A DNA stretch of 64,000 nt from Watersipora subatra (lineage: Eukaryota; Bryozoa; Gymnolaemata; Cheilostomatida; Watersiporidae), in assembly GCF_963576615.1 (NCBI RefSeq), contig NC_088711.1, positions 22,228,182 through 22,292,181 of the forward strand, given 5' to 3'. Position numbers and translations under genes: made by a program. Below the pieces are notes generated by a model. That model was not told the origin of the DNA. It did not search any database and worked only from the letters and a program-made list of their open reading frames with translations. This document shows positions 24,301 to 35,376 of this stretch, piece by piece (within the stretch, counting starts at the first letter, position 1; every line of letters begins with the position of its first letter).

Positions 24301-27300
24301 CAATAAGTGTTTGATAAGGTTTACACGCAATTTTGCTCTATTATGCAACATTTACGGAAGATGTTAGAGCTTTCCTCTTATGTACCGGCTGATGTAAAAT
24401 TTATTTCCTATTGTTTGTGTCATTTGTTGTTTGAAGTTACCTCGCGAGCATAAAACACAGTATCCTAGCCGTTTACTGTTTGTAGATATGCAGGCGCCTC
24501 TGAATGCGATGCAGACTGCAGTTGGTTTATCTCTCTCTAGCGAAGTGAAATCATGGCTGCCACAGCAGTTTCCAAAAGAACTACAGCAATTTGTCGATGT
24601 AGTGAAACGGTCACAAACATTTATGAACACAGTGAGTATACATACAAACATTACAGTCAGAAGTTATGAGACCATCTCACATTTTAAGAGACAAATGCCG
24701 GTAGTGATGATTTACTGCCTTAATTTTACTAGAAACCACCACAAACCATATATATACCATAAGATGCAAAATTCTCTAACAATTAATATGGAGCAAGTTT
24801 CTAACAAGCAGCGACTGGCAATGAATTTTTTCAATGAAATTGCGGATGTAACTGACCTTGACAAAAACTAAAAGGTACCCAGTCAATGTGCATTGTATTA
24901 TCAACTAATTAATTTTGTAATACTATTACAACATAATTTGAACATCTTTTGTAACAATTGGTGGCCCTGAAAAGGGCATTGGGGTGTGTAAAGTGGCTAA
25001 ATATAATGTGACACTGATTCCATCACCTCTGCTATAAAATGAGCTGAAAGGCTTCTGCTTTATTTTGCTAGAATAGAGAGAGATTTCTGCATTTAATGAT
25101 GTACAATATGTGGTGATTACAGGATTAAAATTGCACCAGCAAGGGTGCCGAGATGAACGACGGTGTGAATTATTGGGTGGTCTCACAATTTCTGACAGCA
25201 CTATCTTAGATTGAAACCACAAACTTAGAATCTTCTAGAAAGTTTAAAATCAAACTGATATTTATAAAAGTTAGTGTTATAATGTTATCTACTGTTATAA
25301 CACGTACTGTAGTTAATGATCAGTTCAACAACATTTCTTTGCCATGGACTGTCCTGACTATTGCAGAATGTTGCACAAGTGACAAACTTCGTCAATCAAT
25401 TTAGTGCAAATGGACCTCAGCTTAAAGTCGCTATCAGTCAAGGTCTTCTCTCACTTAATAGCTATATCAGTTATGGAATACTGTCGGAAGGTATCGATCG
25501 GACATACAAACTAGGCAAGTCTGCATATTTTTAAAAGCCAATTTCCAAAATGAAGCTCATCTATTAATTGGCATTTTTAGTTGGACTGCTCCGATCACGG
25601 GTTCTCTACGCTACTTTTTAGTTGGGCTGCTCCGATCACGGGTTCTCTAAGCTACCTTTTTAATTGGATCGCTCCGATCACGGGTTCTCTAAACTACCTT
25701 TTTAGTTGGATCGCTCCAATCACAGGTTTTCTACACTACCTTTTTAGTTAGACTGCTCCGATCACGAGTTCTCTAAGCTACCATTTTCGTTGGATCGCTC
25801 TGATCACGGGTTCTCTAAGCTACCTTTTTAGTTGGACTGCTCCGATCACAGGTTCTCTAAGCTACCTTTTTAATTGGATCGCTCCGATCACAGATTTTCT
25901 TCGCTACCTTTTTAGCGTTAGGTTTCTAAGCAACCATTTTAGTTGGATCGCTCCGATCACGGGTTCTCTAAGCTACCTTTTTAGTTGGATAGCTCAGACC
26001 ACGGGGTTTCTAAGCTACCTTTTAGACCCTCTTTAAAGGTAGATTGTTTGTTTTTCAACAGCCCGAGTACACTTGACGGTTGCAGTCCTGTAACAGAAGA
26101 AATTTGGTTTGCGTTAGATATTTCCTATAACCTAACTACATACGTACAATTTTCATGTACCGACTAGGTAGGGAGTGAAAGTTAACCCTGACTCTTACAT
26201 TACATAGAATCGGGGTTAACCATTGCTAGCTGCTCCATTATTTCTACTTATTTAATTAAGGAAGTTACAGTTGCTAGGAGTATACAGCTGTATATATAGG
26301 GCTGCTGATACAGCTGTATACATAGGGCTGCTAATACAGTTGTATATATAGGGCTGCTATTACAGCTATATATATATATACATGTATATATATATATATA
26401 TAAATTGTTTCTTTTTTTGAAAAATTGTTTCCATATACTATATAGAGCTGCTAATAGAGCTGTATATATAGGGCTGCTGATACAGCTGTAAATATAGGGC
26501 TGCTGATACAGCTGTATATATATAGCTGTTAATACAGCTGTATATAGTTGTAACGCTGAAGATTACTTATTGTATTACTGAGTTACCTGCTGAATTACTT
26601 GTTGTAGCGACACAAATGGTTTCTTCTAGTCGTACCTGCCTTCCTTTGCTGACGAGCAACAAGAATGTCATGGTTCAGAACTTCGAAGAAGCTGCTGTAG
26701 CATTGATGACAGTGCCTGGCGGTATCGACCAATACCTAGAGAACATTCGAAAACCATATTCCACTTCTGCAGCAGCATATGCTAAAAGGCCCCATGTCGA
26801 CCCTGCAACTTGGAGAAGTCAGTCTGGTTACTGCTATCCCTGATATTTCCTTTCATGTTCCATCTATATATATATGTATAAATCTTAGTGTTTATCTTTT
26901 GGTTAAACCCTGTCTACAGTTATAGCAATTAAAATTTAGCAATGAAAAGTTCGCACGGCACCGGATTTGATCTCAGGACCTCCAAGTCTAGAGGGGCGAA
27001 GTTAATCGTTAAGTGACATGATCTACAATGGATTTATTGGGCAAATAGTCATTACATGGATGCTCACGCTTGAAGTGCGTGCTTGTGGTTAATAATTAGC
27101 TCTGTTGACCAGTATGCGTAACGATTGTTAAACTGGTCCAAAACGCTGGTATTGTTTTAGTAAAGACTTTAGTAAAGATCTAGCTTTCCAGGTGAGCTAC
27201 TCAAACTTATTAGGCAACTAGCTGTGTTTCCCGGCGTTGCCCACATATTGAAAATCACCTTATTAACAGTGAAAAGTAATGAGAGTTGCGTGCCACTTGC

Positions 27301-30286
27301 TATTAGCCTGGCACATTGCCAATGGAAAATTTGAGTACACTTAATAATGAGAGCTACCAGCTTTTCGTGATGTTATGCTATGACCCCGCGTAGTACGCAA
27401 AGCCATTTAGGTATTTGTTCTCATATAGCGACATATATTAGCTAGCAAACAAATCAATGTATGTTGCCTAATTGGTATGGCGCCGGACTTGCGAGCGGAA
27501 GGGTCCGAAATCAAATATTCTTCTATGTAGATTCTTTATTCCAAGATTTTAATAGCTATAGCCGGAATGCAAACAGATTCACATACAACACACATACTTT
27601 GAGAAATATATACATGTATATAGATTATTCTATTGTCCATGCAACGCTGGATATTCGGCTAGTTGTGTATATAGCTTGTCTGATTATCTGAGGTGATATA
27701 TACTATTCAAAGGTGTATTTCACACACTGATTTGCACGTTATTATAACATTTGTTATATTTAATATGCTCAACATCAATTACATATATAGAAGCTTGCTG
27801 TCTTTTGAAGTTAATTTTTAAAAAACCACAATTCAACCAAACTAACAGTTGATAAAATAAAATAAATAAATTTAGCTATAGCCAATGTAAGAATGCCAGT
27901 AGTTGTCATATTGACCAACTGACTGTTCAACAGAAAGTCTTAAAGAGATTACTACAGGATGGCAGTCATTTATGGTTGGAAATGGTGTCAAGTTGAATAA
28001 ACTGCTGCACAGCCGCTACGCCCAGACATGCTCTAATGCTGTAGTAGGGAGAAGATCAGCCTGTCAGGTACACAATCTCTTTTCTTTTTCATATACTATT
28101 CTCAGATTTACAATGATTGGAAATTCTGCAGAGCTTCTGTAATGAAACTTGAGAAGGTTCTTGTATGTAGTGTGTATATGTATGTCTAAAGAGCAGCTGG
28201 TGTATCTGCTACTAGCACAAATAGGAAATACAGGAGCCTAACCTTAGCAGTGACTGAACGATTGCAGACAGGTACTACCTAACCTTAGCAGTGACTGAAT
28301 GATTGCAGACAGGTACTACCTAACCTTAGCAGTGACTGAATGCTTGGATGCAGGTACAAACTAACCTTAGCAGTGACTGAGTGATTGCAGGCAGGTACTA
28401 CCTAACCTTAGCGGTGACTGTATGATTGCAGGTAGGTACAACCTAACCTTAGTAGTGACTGTATCATTGCAGACAGGTACTACCTAACCTTAGCAGTGAC
28501 TGTACGATTGCAGGTAGGTACTACCTAACCTTAGCAATGACTGAATGATTGCAGGCAGGTACTACCTAACCTTAGCGGTGGCTGTATGATTGCAGACAGG
28601 TACTACCTAACCTTAGCAGTGACTGAATGATTACAGGCAGGTACTACCTAACCTTAGCAGTGACTGTATGATTGCAGAGAGGTACTACCTAACCTTAGCA
28701 GTGACTGAATGATTGCAGACAGGTACTACCTAACCTTAGCAGTGACTGTATGATTGCAGGCAGGTACTACCTAACCTTAGCAGTGACTGAATGATTACAG
28801 GCAGGTACTACCTAACCTTAGCAGTGACTGTATGATTGCGGAGAGGTACTACCTAACCTTAGCAGTGACTGAATGATTGCAGACAGGTACTACCTAACCT
28901 TAGCAGTGACTGTATGATTGCAGGCAGGTACTACCTAACCTTAGCAGTGACTGAATGATTGCAGGCAGATACTACCTAACCTTAGCGGTGACTGTATGAT
29001 TGCAGGTAGGTACCACCTAACCTTAGCAGTGACTGTATGATTGCAGACAGGTACCACCTAACCTTAGCAGTGACTGATTGATTGCAGGCAGGTACTACCT
29101 AACCTTAGCAGTGACTGAATGATTGCAGACAGGTACTACCTAACCTTAGCAGTGACTGTATGATTGCAAGTTGGTACTACCTAACCTTAGCAGTGACTGA
29201 ATGATTGCAGGCAGGTACTAGAGTCAGCTTACTAGAGATGCTTAAGACACCCGGTGACAATAAGGCTAAGCAGCAGGTTCGGATTTTCGTGGAAAAGAAC
29301 CGAGAAGCTTTTGCTGCTTTTGATTGGTCTCAATGTATGTATTTTTAATTTAATGTATTTGTAGTTTATGTGTCATAACAATTGGTTATTAATTTGATTT
29401 TTGTAATGTTACTATGTAGAAGGGTTTATGTATTTCTCGGTTTCTTTATTGTGACAGTAATTAAAATTTAAGTAATGATTTTTGCCTCCATGCAAAAATC
29501 ATTACTTTTCCGGAAGCAAAAGTATTGATTTTTGCCTCCGGAAGGCTATGTGCTGCCGTTACAAAGTTACTATACTGCACAACTTTATAAACTATACTAT
29601 CTTTCTTAAATGAATATTATATTGTATTTATATCATATTGTGTGAAGTAGTATATATTTTTTAATGTTTTAATTCATAAGCTAGTTAACGCCATTTATAT
29701 ATTTTTAACCGGGTGTGTATAATTGTTTTGATTATTTAAACAGAGACATTAACCACAGTTAAGGAGATTATATAGAATAACAAAAAATGCTTGATGCAAT
29801 ATTTTATAAGACTTTCTTGGGATTATTTGCAAACATGGTTTTGGGAAACGTATTTTTTATTTGCAAAATGCTTACTTTTCTCAACTTTTTAAATAGTCTG
29901 TATTTAGTTGGTGCAGTTAATTGTATTCAGGTTATCACTTCGTAAACTTGCAGGACAAGCCAACACTTGTATACGATATATAAAACTCATGGCTTATATA
30001 ATTTTGTGCAATAACTTTTAACATATATGATTCCCATATCAGCTAACTAGTTTTAATTTCAGATGAGAAGAAGATGTCTGCCATCTATAAAGACATGCAA
30101 TTGATACAAAACTACCTTGTATCTGCTCATGTCTCCTCGAAGTCCTCCATTGACGAGCTTGTTACGACAGCTACAAGTTTCAAGTATTATCAGAGTTGTG
30201 TGGCAGATCTCTCCGCTCTTATTCGCAGCGTCTGCCACACGGCCTCCGCCCCGATTCCTTCCAATGTTGTACCTCTTCAATGCTGA
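18372..30286 (+). CDS. Gene B: secreted protein with two WSC domains, complete tandem paralog of gene A
   Basis: Twelve exons: 18372-18423, 19851-20029, 20632-20761, 21124-21281, 22132-22270, 23064-23270, 24486-24631, 25367-25514, 26608-26817, 27934-28067, 29211-29334 and 30063-30286. They sum to 1851 nt, exactly 616 codons plus stop. Exon 1 encodes a short hydrophobic signal peptide (MYRSDIYFLFFLLASIQ). Exons 2-3 form WSC domain 1 (about residues 22-120) and exons 4-5 WSC domain 2 (about 122-220) with eight Cys and GGALVNSVYST. Exons 6-12 (about 221-616) encode a helix-rich region with sparse conserved Cys and no domain I can name. Introns between modules are phase 1 and those inside modules mostly phase 0, as in shuffled extracellular modules. 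Intron 8 has a GC donor (AG|GCAAGT at 25515). Neighbouring gene A is a tandem duplicate. The protein is probably secreted; its ligand is unknown. Confidence 0.85.
18458..18725 (+). repeat. 49-53-bp minisatellite in gene B intron 1
   Basis: Five copies with the core GATTCTGGTGTGGATGCTGG and CAGTCTGTACGCCTGCAGAC; the TCTGGTG word recurs at 18471, 18520, 18573, 18626 and 18675. A single further unit follows the duplicated signal-peptide exon at 20340-20390. Confidence 0.9.
18779..19686. mobile_element. Foldback DNA element (long TIR) in gene B intron 1
   Basis: A 908-bp relative of 9040-9922 with the same inverted ends, flanked by TTAA on the left (18775-18778) and TCAA on the right (19687-19690), consistent with one substitution in the target duplication. 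Its internal sequence (TTTCTGCAGCATTTTTCGA near 19210) matches 9040-9922 in the opposite orientation. It is non-autonomous. Confidence 0.8.
20221..20394 (+). other. Duplicated signal-peptide exon of gene B, inside intron 2
   Basis: This segment repeats 18336-18510 with roughly 80-85% identity by eye: 5' UTR, start codon, signal peptide, donor and the first part of intron 1 with one minisatellite unit. The copy has an ATG at 20256, encodes MYHSDIYYMFLFASIQ and ends at 20304 with the donor CAAG|GTTAGT, so the frame and donor are intact although one codon was lost. It lies between the two halves of WSC domain 1. Its phase-1 donor cannot join exon 3 (phase 0) but can join exon 4 (phase 1), which would give a form lacking WSC domain 1. 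Whether it is transcribed is unknown. Confidence 0.75.
20694..20918 (+). repeat. 75-bp triplicated tail and donor of gene B exon 3
   Basis: Three head-to-tail copies start at 20694, 20769 and 20844. Each holds the last 68 bases of exon 3 followed by a donor: GTTAGT at 20762, GTTAGT at 20837 and GTTGGT at 20912. The unit is 25 codons long, so the frame persists, but each exon-donor junction reads as an in-frame TAG (CAA G|GT TAG). Only the first donor therefore gives a full-length product. Confidence 0.9.
23520..23745 (+). mobile_element. tRNA-derived SINE in gene B intron 6
   Basis: The tRNA-like head contains GATGCAGTTGGCAGAGCACC near 23600 (A box) and TCGGGTCTGGTTCCTG near 23642 (B box). 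A T-run and tail follow with GACGGACGGACATAC and ending TATAGTAAAGACT. It is related to 8170-8380. Confidence 0.65.
23940..24080 (+). mobile_element. Degenerate tRNA-like SINE
   Basis: TAATGGGTTAGCTCATTGCC near 23973 (A-box-like) and GTTTAGAGATCAAATC near 24007 (B-box-like), then CGTCGCTATCGCCGGAC. The order is the same as at 27462-27560, which has TAATTGGTATGGCGCCGG, GGTCCGAAATCAAAT and AGCTATAGCCGGA. Confidence 0.5.
25575..26020 (+). repeat. 42-bp minisatellite in gene B intron 8
   Basis: About eleven copies, core CTCCGATCACGGGTTCTCTA followed by AGCTACCTTTTTAGTTGGA, period 41-42 bp, ending about 590 bp before the acceptor at 26607. Confidence 0.95.
26268..26545 (+). repeat. 26-27-bp minisatellite in gene B intron 8
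   Basis: About nine copies of ACAGCTGTATATATAGGGCT plus GCTGAT, interrupted near 26370-26440 by TATA-rich sequence. Confidence 0.9.
26905..27020 (-). mobile_element. tRNA-derived SINE, minus strand
   Basis: CCGGATTTGATCTCAGGACC at 26961 is a reversed B box. Upstream is AGTTATAGCAATTAAAATTT, the reversed tail word shared with the elements at 60910 and 63255. Confidence 0.55.
27462..27560 (+). mobile_element. Degenerate tRNA-like SINE
   Basis: Same layout as 23940-24080: TAATTGGTATGGCGCCGG as A-box region, GGGTCCGAAATCAAAT as B-box region, then ATAGCTATAGCCGGAATGC. Confidence 0.5.
28237..29217 (+). repeat. 41-bp minisatellite made of splice acceptors, gene B intron 10
   Basis: Twenty-four units at a strict 41-bp period. 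Each carries CTAAC (ideal branch-point core), about 20 bases, then GATTGCAG or a close variant and (G/A)CAGGTACT. The last unit is the genuine acceptor: GATTGCAG ends at 29210 and exon 11 starts with GCAGGTACT at 29211. The array is thus a serial copy of the 3' splice site plus the first nine exon bases. Some units also make a strong donor (CAG|GTAGGT). The matching intron of gene A has no array. Confidence 0.95.
29471..29506. repeat. Perfect 15-bp hairpin with a sister hairpin at 29508-29543
   Basis: AGTAATGATTTTTGC at 29471-29485 pairs with 29492-29506 around the loop CTCCAT. Immediately after, CCGGAAGCAAAA pairs with TTTTGCCTCCGG. Both share the word TTTTTGCCTCC. Confidence 0.85.
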
Positions 30287-30382
30287 CTTGGCATCGACTG
30301 TTTCAACATTTTGGACTACGACTCCACATAAGAGGCTATGTCTATGTCTGCACATGTCTATGTTATGAAATCCTATAATCTT

Positions 30383-30388
30383 AATAAA
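30383..30388 (+). terminator. Polyadenylation signal of gene B
   Basis: A canonical AATAAA lies 97 bp after the gene B stop codon and is followed by TG/T-rich sequence. No equally good hexamer was found just after the gene A stop at 15192. Confidence 0.6.
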
Positions 30389-30399
30389 AATATGTTTGC

Positions 30400-31474
30400 A
30401 TGTCTCATCTAATTTTTCAAAGTGATAGTTTGTGTAGAGCTTCTTCGCTTGTTCATGATTAGTCATGTGCATTTCATATTCAAATGAAGGTGCTGATAAT
30501 GCTTGGCAGGTCCTTTGATGGCTGTTGAGTGGATTTTTCCTTGAATTGTGACGGCATGGTTACACTTTTACAAGTGATTTTAAGCCTATTTCGCTCTCAT
30601 TTTCTGTTAGATGATAACTAAATAGCGATCAATACAAAATATCTTGGTTCTCCAGCACGGGTCAAGTATAAATGTAAATTCCACCAACCCATAGTTATGC
30701 ACAATGGCAATATTGAAAAATTATTGTTGTTAAAAAGTGTTGGAAATAGGCAATTCATGTTACTATGTCCAAAGTCAGTCCAAAATTTCTGCTTCATTAT
30801 AAAAATATAATGCTAAGCTCACACAGTAGCTTGAGCGTGTTTGAATATTTACGGAGATGGTTAAATGCCAGATAACGTATATTAAATTATTAATCATGCA
30901 GGGTGAGCTTCACGTGATAAGATTGTGTTCAGAAAATATAAAAAATTCTTTTCGCCTTTGCTTGAATGTATGTCAAATAGTCTCTCTGTACTCATGTAAC
31001 CTTGTAAGGTTATTCTACTCGTTTTTATTTTTACACGTTATGTATACATGTATTATACAGCAGCCATCCGGGCTTCTGCTACTGGGCTGCTACTCTCCAC
31101 TGTTTTCACATTTAAAAGGTTCTGGCTGGGCCTTTAGCAGCACGGTACGCAAAATGTTTCTGTTAGTAGTTGTCCTTCCTCTGGGTGAGAACAAAAATAC
31201 AGTGTTGTTATTATTATTATTTTTAATTTACTTTTAACAATTTTAATTAAAAAAATGAGTTACAACATAACTTTTATTTTGGCACATTGTTGTTGTGGTT
31301 GTTATCTAATCTTTGAGGCTATTTTACGGTTTTGATCTTAGCAACGCATAAGCTATTTTTGCCTCCGTGTTGGCGGAATCGTTCATTATATTGCAACGTT
31401 GTAACAGTCATCTATACTGCAGCTGTTACATAGAAGGGTTGCAAAGTTTTTTTGTTCAACAGGTTTTCATCAAA
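30400..31474. other. Intergenic, gene B to CAP-Gly gene
   Basis: AT-rich sequence. Short open frames lack splice or homology support. Promoter elements for the CAP-Gly gene are not evident. Confidence 0.5.
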
Positions 31475-34400
31475 ATGTCTGTAAAAGGTGATGCAAAATC
31501 AACAACGAAAACTGAACCCAATTCTATCGGAACTTCGGTAACTTCAATAACAGCACAGGTAAACAAGTTGGCTTTGCCACTAATATACCCCGACTTCCTT
31601 TCCTTCCCAATATATATATAATGTAATTTAATATTAAGACTGGAAAAAACTGTGTCGGGTTACAGTGACGTTGTCTGTCGGTTTTTGAATGTAGGTTTTG
31701 TCATACTTTCTTACTAACTCGTTCAATTTATCTTTTTTAAGTAAGTTTTTGTGAATGTAACCACAATCATTCGTTGAAAGTATCAATTTTACACTCATTG
31801 TGTAGTAATTCATCAATAAGCGTGCTTATTTTAAAATAACTATATTTTGAGTTTAACAGAGTAATATATTAGTGGTTTGGACTTTATAAAGGTTCGAGTT
31901 AAAAAAAAGCTAAGCTTATTAAATGTCAACATGCAATCTTCTACTTTTAAGCAAATTTAATAAATACCACTTTGATTGTGTGGATTGTAGCAAGTACGAC
32001 AAGAAAAACTTGCCAGGGAGGTGATTGAAGTGTGGAAAGATTTTGATTCTTCTCTTAGCCTCACCTCGTGGCAGCAAAAGCTCATGGTGAATGCCATGTG
32101 TGCTTCAGTGTCCTGTCATTCTATTTTCTCCTATGAACTCTAACCTATTATGTTCAAGTTTGGTGCTTCAACTTTTTAACATCGTTACCCTCTCTTGCTA
32201 CATTAAACTACATCAACTCAAAATTTCATTCTTCCTCCCAGATTCATAGCAATTCAACTGGCTTTACTTGACACTTTTTGCAAGTTTGATGCACACACTT
32301 TATATTTTGTGTAGCATGTTGGGTTGATATAAAAAATGAAATCAAATATGCTCTGTGTTTTAATTTCTAGAATGAACAAGAAAAAGACCCTTTTGGGTGT
32401 ACTTGTGGGCCATGTAAACGATTTTGGAAGGACAACTTTACAAATATATCGATTCTCAGTGAGCCTGTATTAAAGCGCGCACAAAAGACATCAACAATGT
32501 TTCGACCAGAGCAATCCGATTGGCGGATTAAGGTTGGAGACAGAGTTGTTGTTGACGGAAAACAAAATGGTAAACATAACTGTTAAATTGCTATTACCAT
32601 CTGCTAAAGCTCTGGTGTTAATCTCAACGATGCTGGAATTTTGATAGCAAGATAGATGAACTTGTAATCTTGCTTCGTTTAGGCCAATGCTGTGGGACAC
32701 AAAGATTAGCTCTGTACATAATTAGCACCTGTGCTTCTGTATATGAAGTTTCCAAATGTAAAAAACTTTTATACTCCTGCTCACCCTATCATTAAGTCAT
32801 TGAACAAATGTATTGCCCCCAATATTTTTGCATTATGGAATAATCATTTGCATTTTTAAATAAAGTTTGTGAGCAATTAGTAACAATGTTTTTTTTTTAT
32901 TCTCCATCGCAACTACAAGTGAGTAAGCTTATGTCCTTTCTTTTGCAGGTGTGGTCCTATTCGTTGGACTTTTAGATGAAAATGTTATAGCACCACCAGT
33001 TTATGTGGGTGTGAAGTGTGATGATAATAGTAAGTATATCAAAAGCTGGATGTCATAAATGTGTGTACATTATCAAACTCGCATATATATACATGCAGTA
33101 AGGTACGCTTATTATCATTGATCAGTGTATCAGGCGGGAGTTATCTGCTTATTTTTATACAAGCAAGCATGATGATCCATATTTTGTCTGATAACATAGC
33201 GGGATGAAAAACTCATTCTTACAAAACTACAAAAAATAGGATAAATAAAGTCCAGTGTTACTCTTTTGGTAAATAATCTACAACGACATAAAACACATCG
33301 ATTGAGATTTTACAAGTTATTAGAAAACAATGATTAAGCTTTCAAAATTTACACTTCGTTTATCAGTTGGTTCAACACACAATGGTACAATGAATGGAAA
33401 GAGATACTTTCACTGCGCCAGAGGGCATGCAGCCTTAGTTCCATACACAGATGTACGACGGCTAAATCCCGCGGAAGTCACACCAGCCGTAACAGGAAAC
33501 TACATGTTTGAGAGCTATCAAGAGGTTGTCAAAACACGAGCTTTGAGAAGACAGAAAATGGAGTAAGTAAAAGAGCTTTAGTCAGTATTAACTAAAGAAA
33601 ACATGGTGATATGGAAGACTCAATGTTTAACTGTAGCAGGCCTATTGTTGTCAGTGACATCTATTTTAGAGCTGCTGATGAGACAAAGTCAAAAACAGTC
33701 GTTGCACCAAAGTCTAGACTAAGGAAAACCTACACCGTATATGATGAGAATGATGTGGCTTACAAGGTATGGGTACCAACAGTGTCGCTAGACAGGTATT
33801 GATGTTTACTACAAATTAGCCAACTTATAAGAACAGTAGCAAATCACCTTGTTTTCAGGCTTCAAATGGGTTTGGAAGATACCTACTGAGCTCACAATCT
33901 ACCGGTTCAACAATTCGAAGTTGCACTATATGTATAGATATTTCCAAAAATAGTACTCTCACAAGGAATGCCTACGCATAAATTTAGTGGAGCGAAACGG
34001 CATCTATCGCGTTCAGATTTTACTATTTCTATGATATGAGGTGGAAGCAACTCCAAATCCATTCTGAGCATGGAAACACAGTAAATATGAAGGATAGTTA
34101 CATATAGTTCAAATAGTACTAGAGTGACGGGTAGTAGGTACTACTAAAGACAGGAGTAGGCTGAATATACTGTATTTAGTCTGCAGCATGATCTAGATAG
34201 ACTTTTTCATATTAACTATGACTGTCTACAGACCAGTACTAGAGTGACAGATAGACAGGTGAACATAGGCTGAATGTCTGACACTATTGAAACCATGTTT
34301 CAGGATGTTGTTAAAAAGCAACAAGAACTGGAGGTAACATGTTTTTATTTATCTCCTCTCTTTACCTTTCGGCTTTTGCTTACCTACGCCTTGCAATGCT

Positions 34401-35376
34401 CTTCTTCATTTCATTGCTCTACCCTTGGTATGCATAGCCTACGATTTCTTTGTATATATTTTTTACTAATACACATGAGAAATCTAATGAACAACACAAT
34501 GTTCCCAGAGTGCATCATTATGCTATCAGCAGCGACTTGTGTACCTTAAAATATTCGTAACATTTAGTGTCTGGCCCTACCGACTCTGGCCCATGTATTG
34601 AACACTATTTTTATCTCCTCCTACACATTATTCCACGCATAAACATGAATATAACTTGTGAACTTAGTTCTGTTTGAGTGTGAGAACTAGTTGAATTGAT
34701 TTGAACGCTCAGTTATTTGGAGATAAATACACTATCCGCAGGATGCACAGATGGAAGGGGGTACCCAGGTCTATCACTATGCCAATAGCACAGTCAAAGT
34801 TAGAACAGGAGGCGCACCAAAACCCAAAATAGATCCACAAGCAAGGCGTTTTGCAAAGTGGAAAGAAGAGTTTGGAGGAGGAGAAAGAGGGGAAAAACTG
34901 GTTAAAACCTTGAAAAAGCTACATGAAGGTAAGCACGGTAAATCAAGTATTTAACATTAGGACGCCAAGTACGAAGCCCATGTTTTAATACTGTAACATT
35001 CATTGTGTAAATTATAGCATATATCGTTTTGGAATAATGAGAAATCAATCGTCAATACTTCCTGTCAATGAAACGCTAATCTTACCTAGCAAACAAGCCA
35101 CTAATTTTATATATGAGCCTATTTGACTTGTTCATGAAGATCAACTGTCACACCTCAATATTACTACTAGCAACCAGTTAGATTATTCGTTGTGCAACTG
35201 TAGCGCTAAACCTTGGTAAGGAGTTGGGTGACTCTGAGGATCTTGCTGATGAAGCTGACGAGGAGGAACTAGAAGAAGAGCGGCCAACCACAGCACCGAC
35301 GCAAAGCAGCAAACCACCTACAAGAACGGGTGATAGGTCACAGCCGTCCCGGCAACCAAGCCCTCCAAAGAGTTAA
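31475..35376 (+). CDS. CAP-Gly domain protein (microtubule-associated), nine exons
   Basis: Exons 31475-31558, 31991-32086, 32371-32569, 32949-33029, 33367-33562, 33670-33766, 34304-34333, 34742-34928 and 35204-35376 sum to 1143 nt (380 residues plus stop) with every phase consistent. Residues about 115-187 form a CAP-Gly domain: VGDRVVVDGKQNGVVLFVG, then YVGVKCDD, GSTHNGTMNGKRYF and HAALVP. This fold binds EEY/F tails of tubulin and EB proteins. The usual GKNDG motif is replaced by GSTHNG, so binding may differ. Before it lies a small Cys cluster (CTCGPC, about residues 70-75). The tail has a coiled/basic stretch, an acidic run (DEADEEELEEE) and a Pro/Ser/Thr-rich end. I cannot assign it to a named CAP-Gly family. 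The start is the ATG after an acceptor-like CAACAG; an upstream in-frame ATG exists at 31367. Confidence 0.82.

Noticed and set aside
28237-29217. CRISPR-like array
   Set aside because: The 41-bp period has no unique spacers; units are contiguous tandem copies in a eukaryotic intron.
30059-30472. 137-codon minus-strand frame over the end of gene B
   Set aside because: Shadow of the gene B last exon, whose plus-strand frame has homology and splice support.
34274-34549. Separate small gene starting at the ATG 34274
   Set aside because: A stop lies just upstream, but the acceptor at 34303 gives a 30-nt exon in phase with both neighbours, so the exons belong to the CAP-Gly gene.
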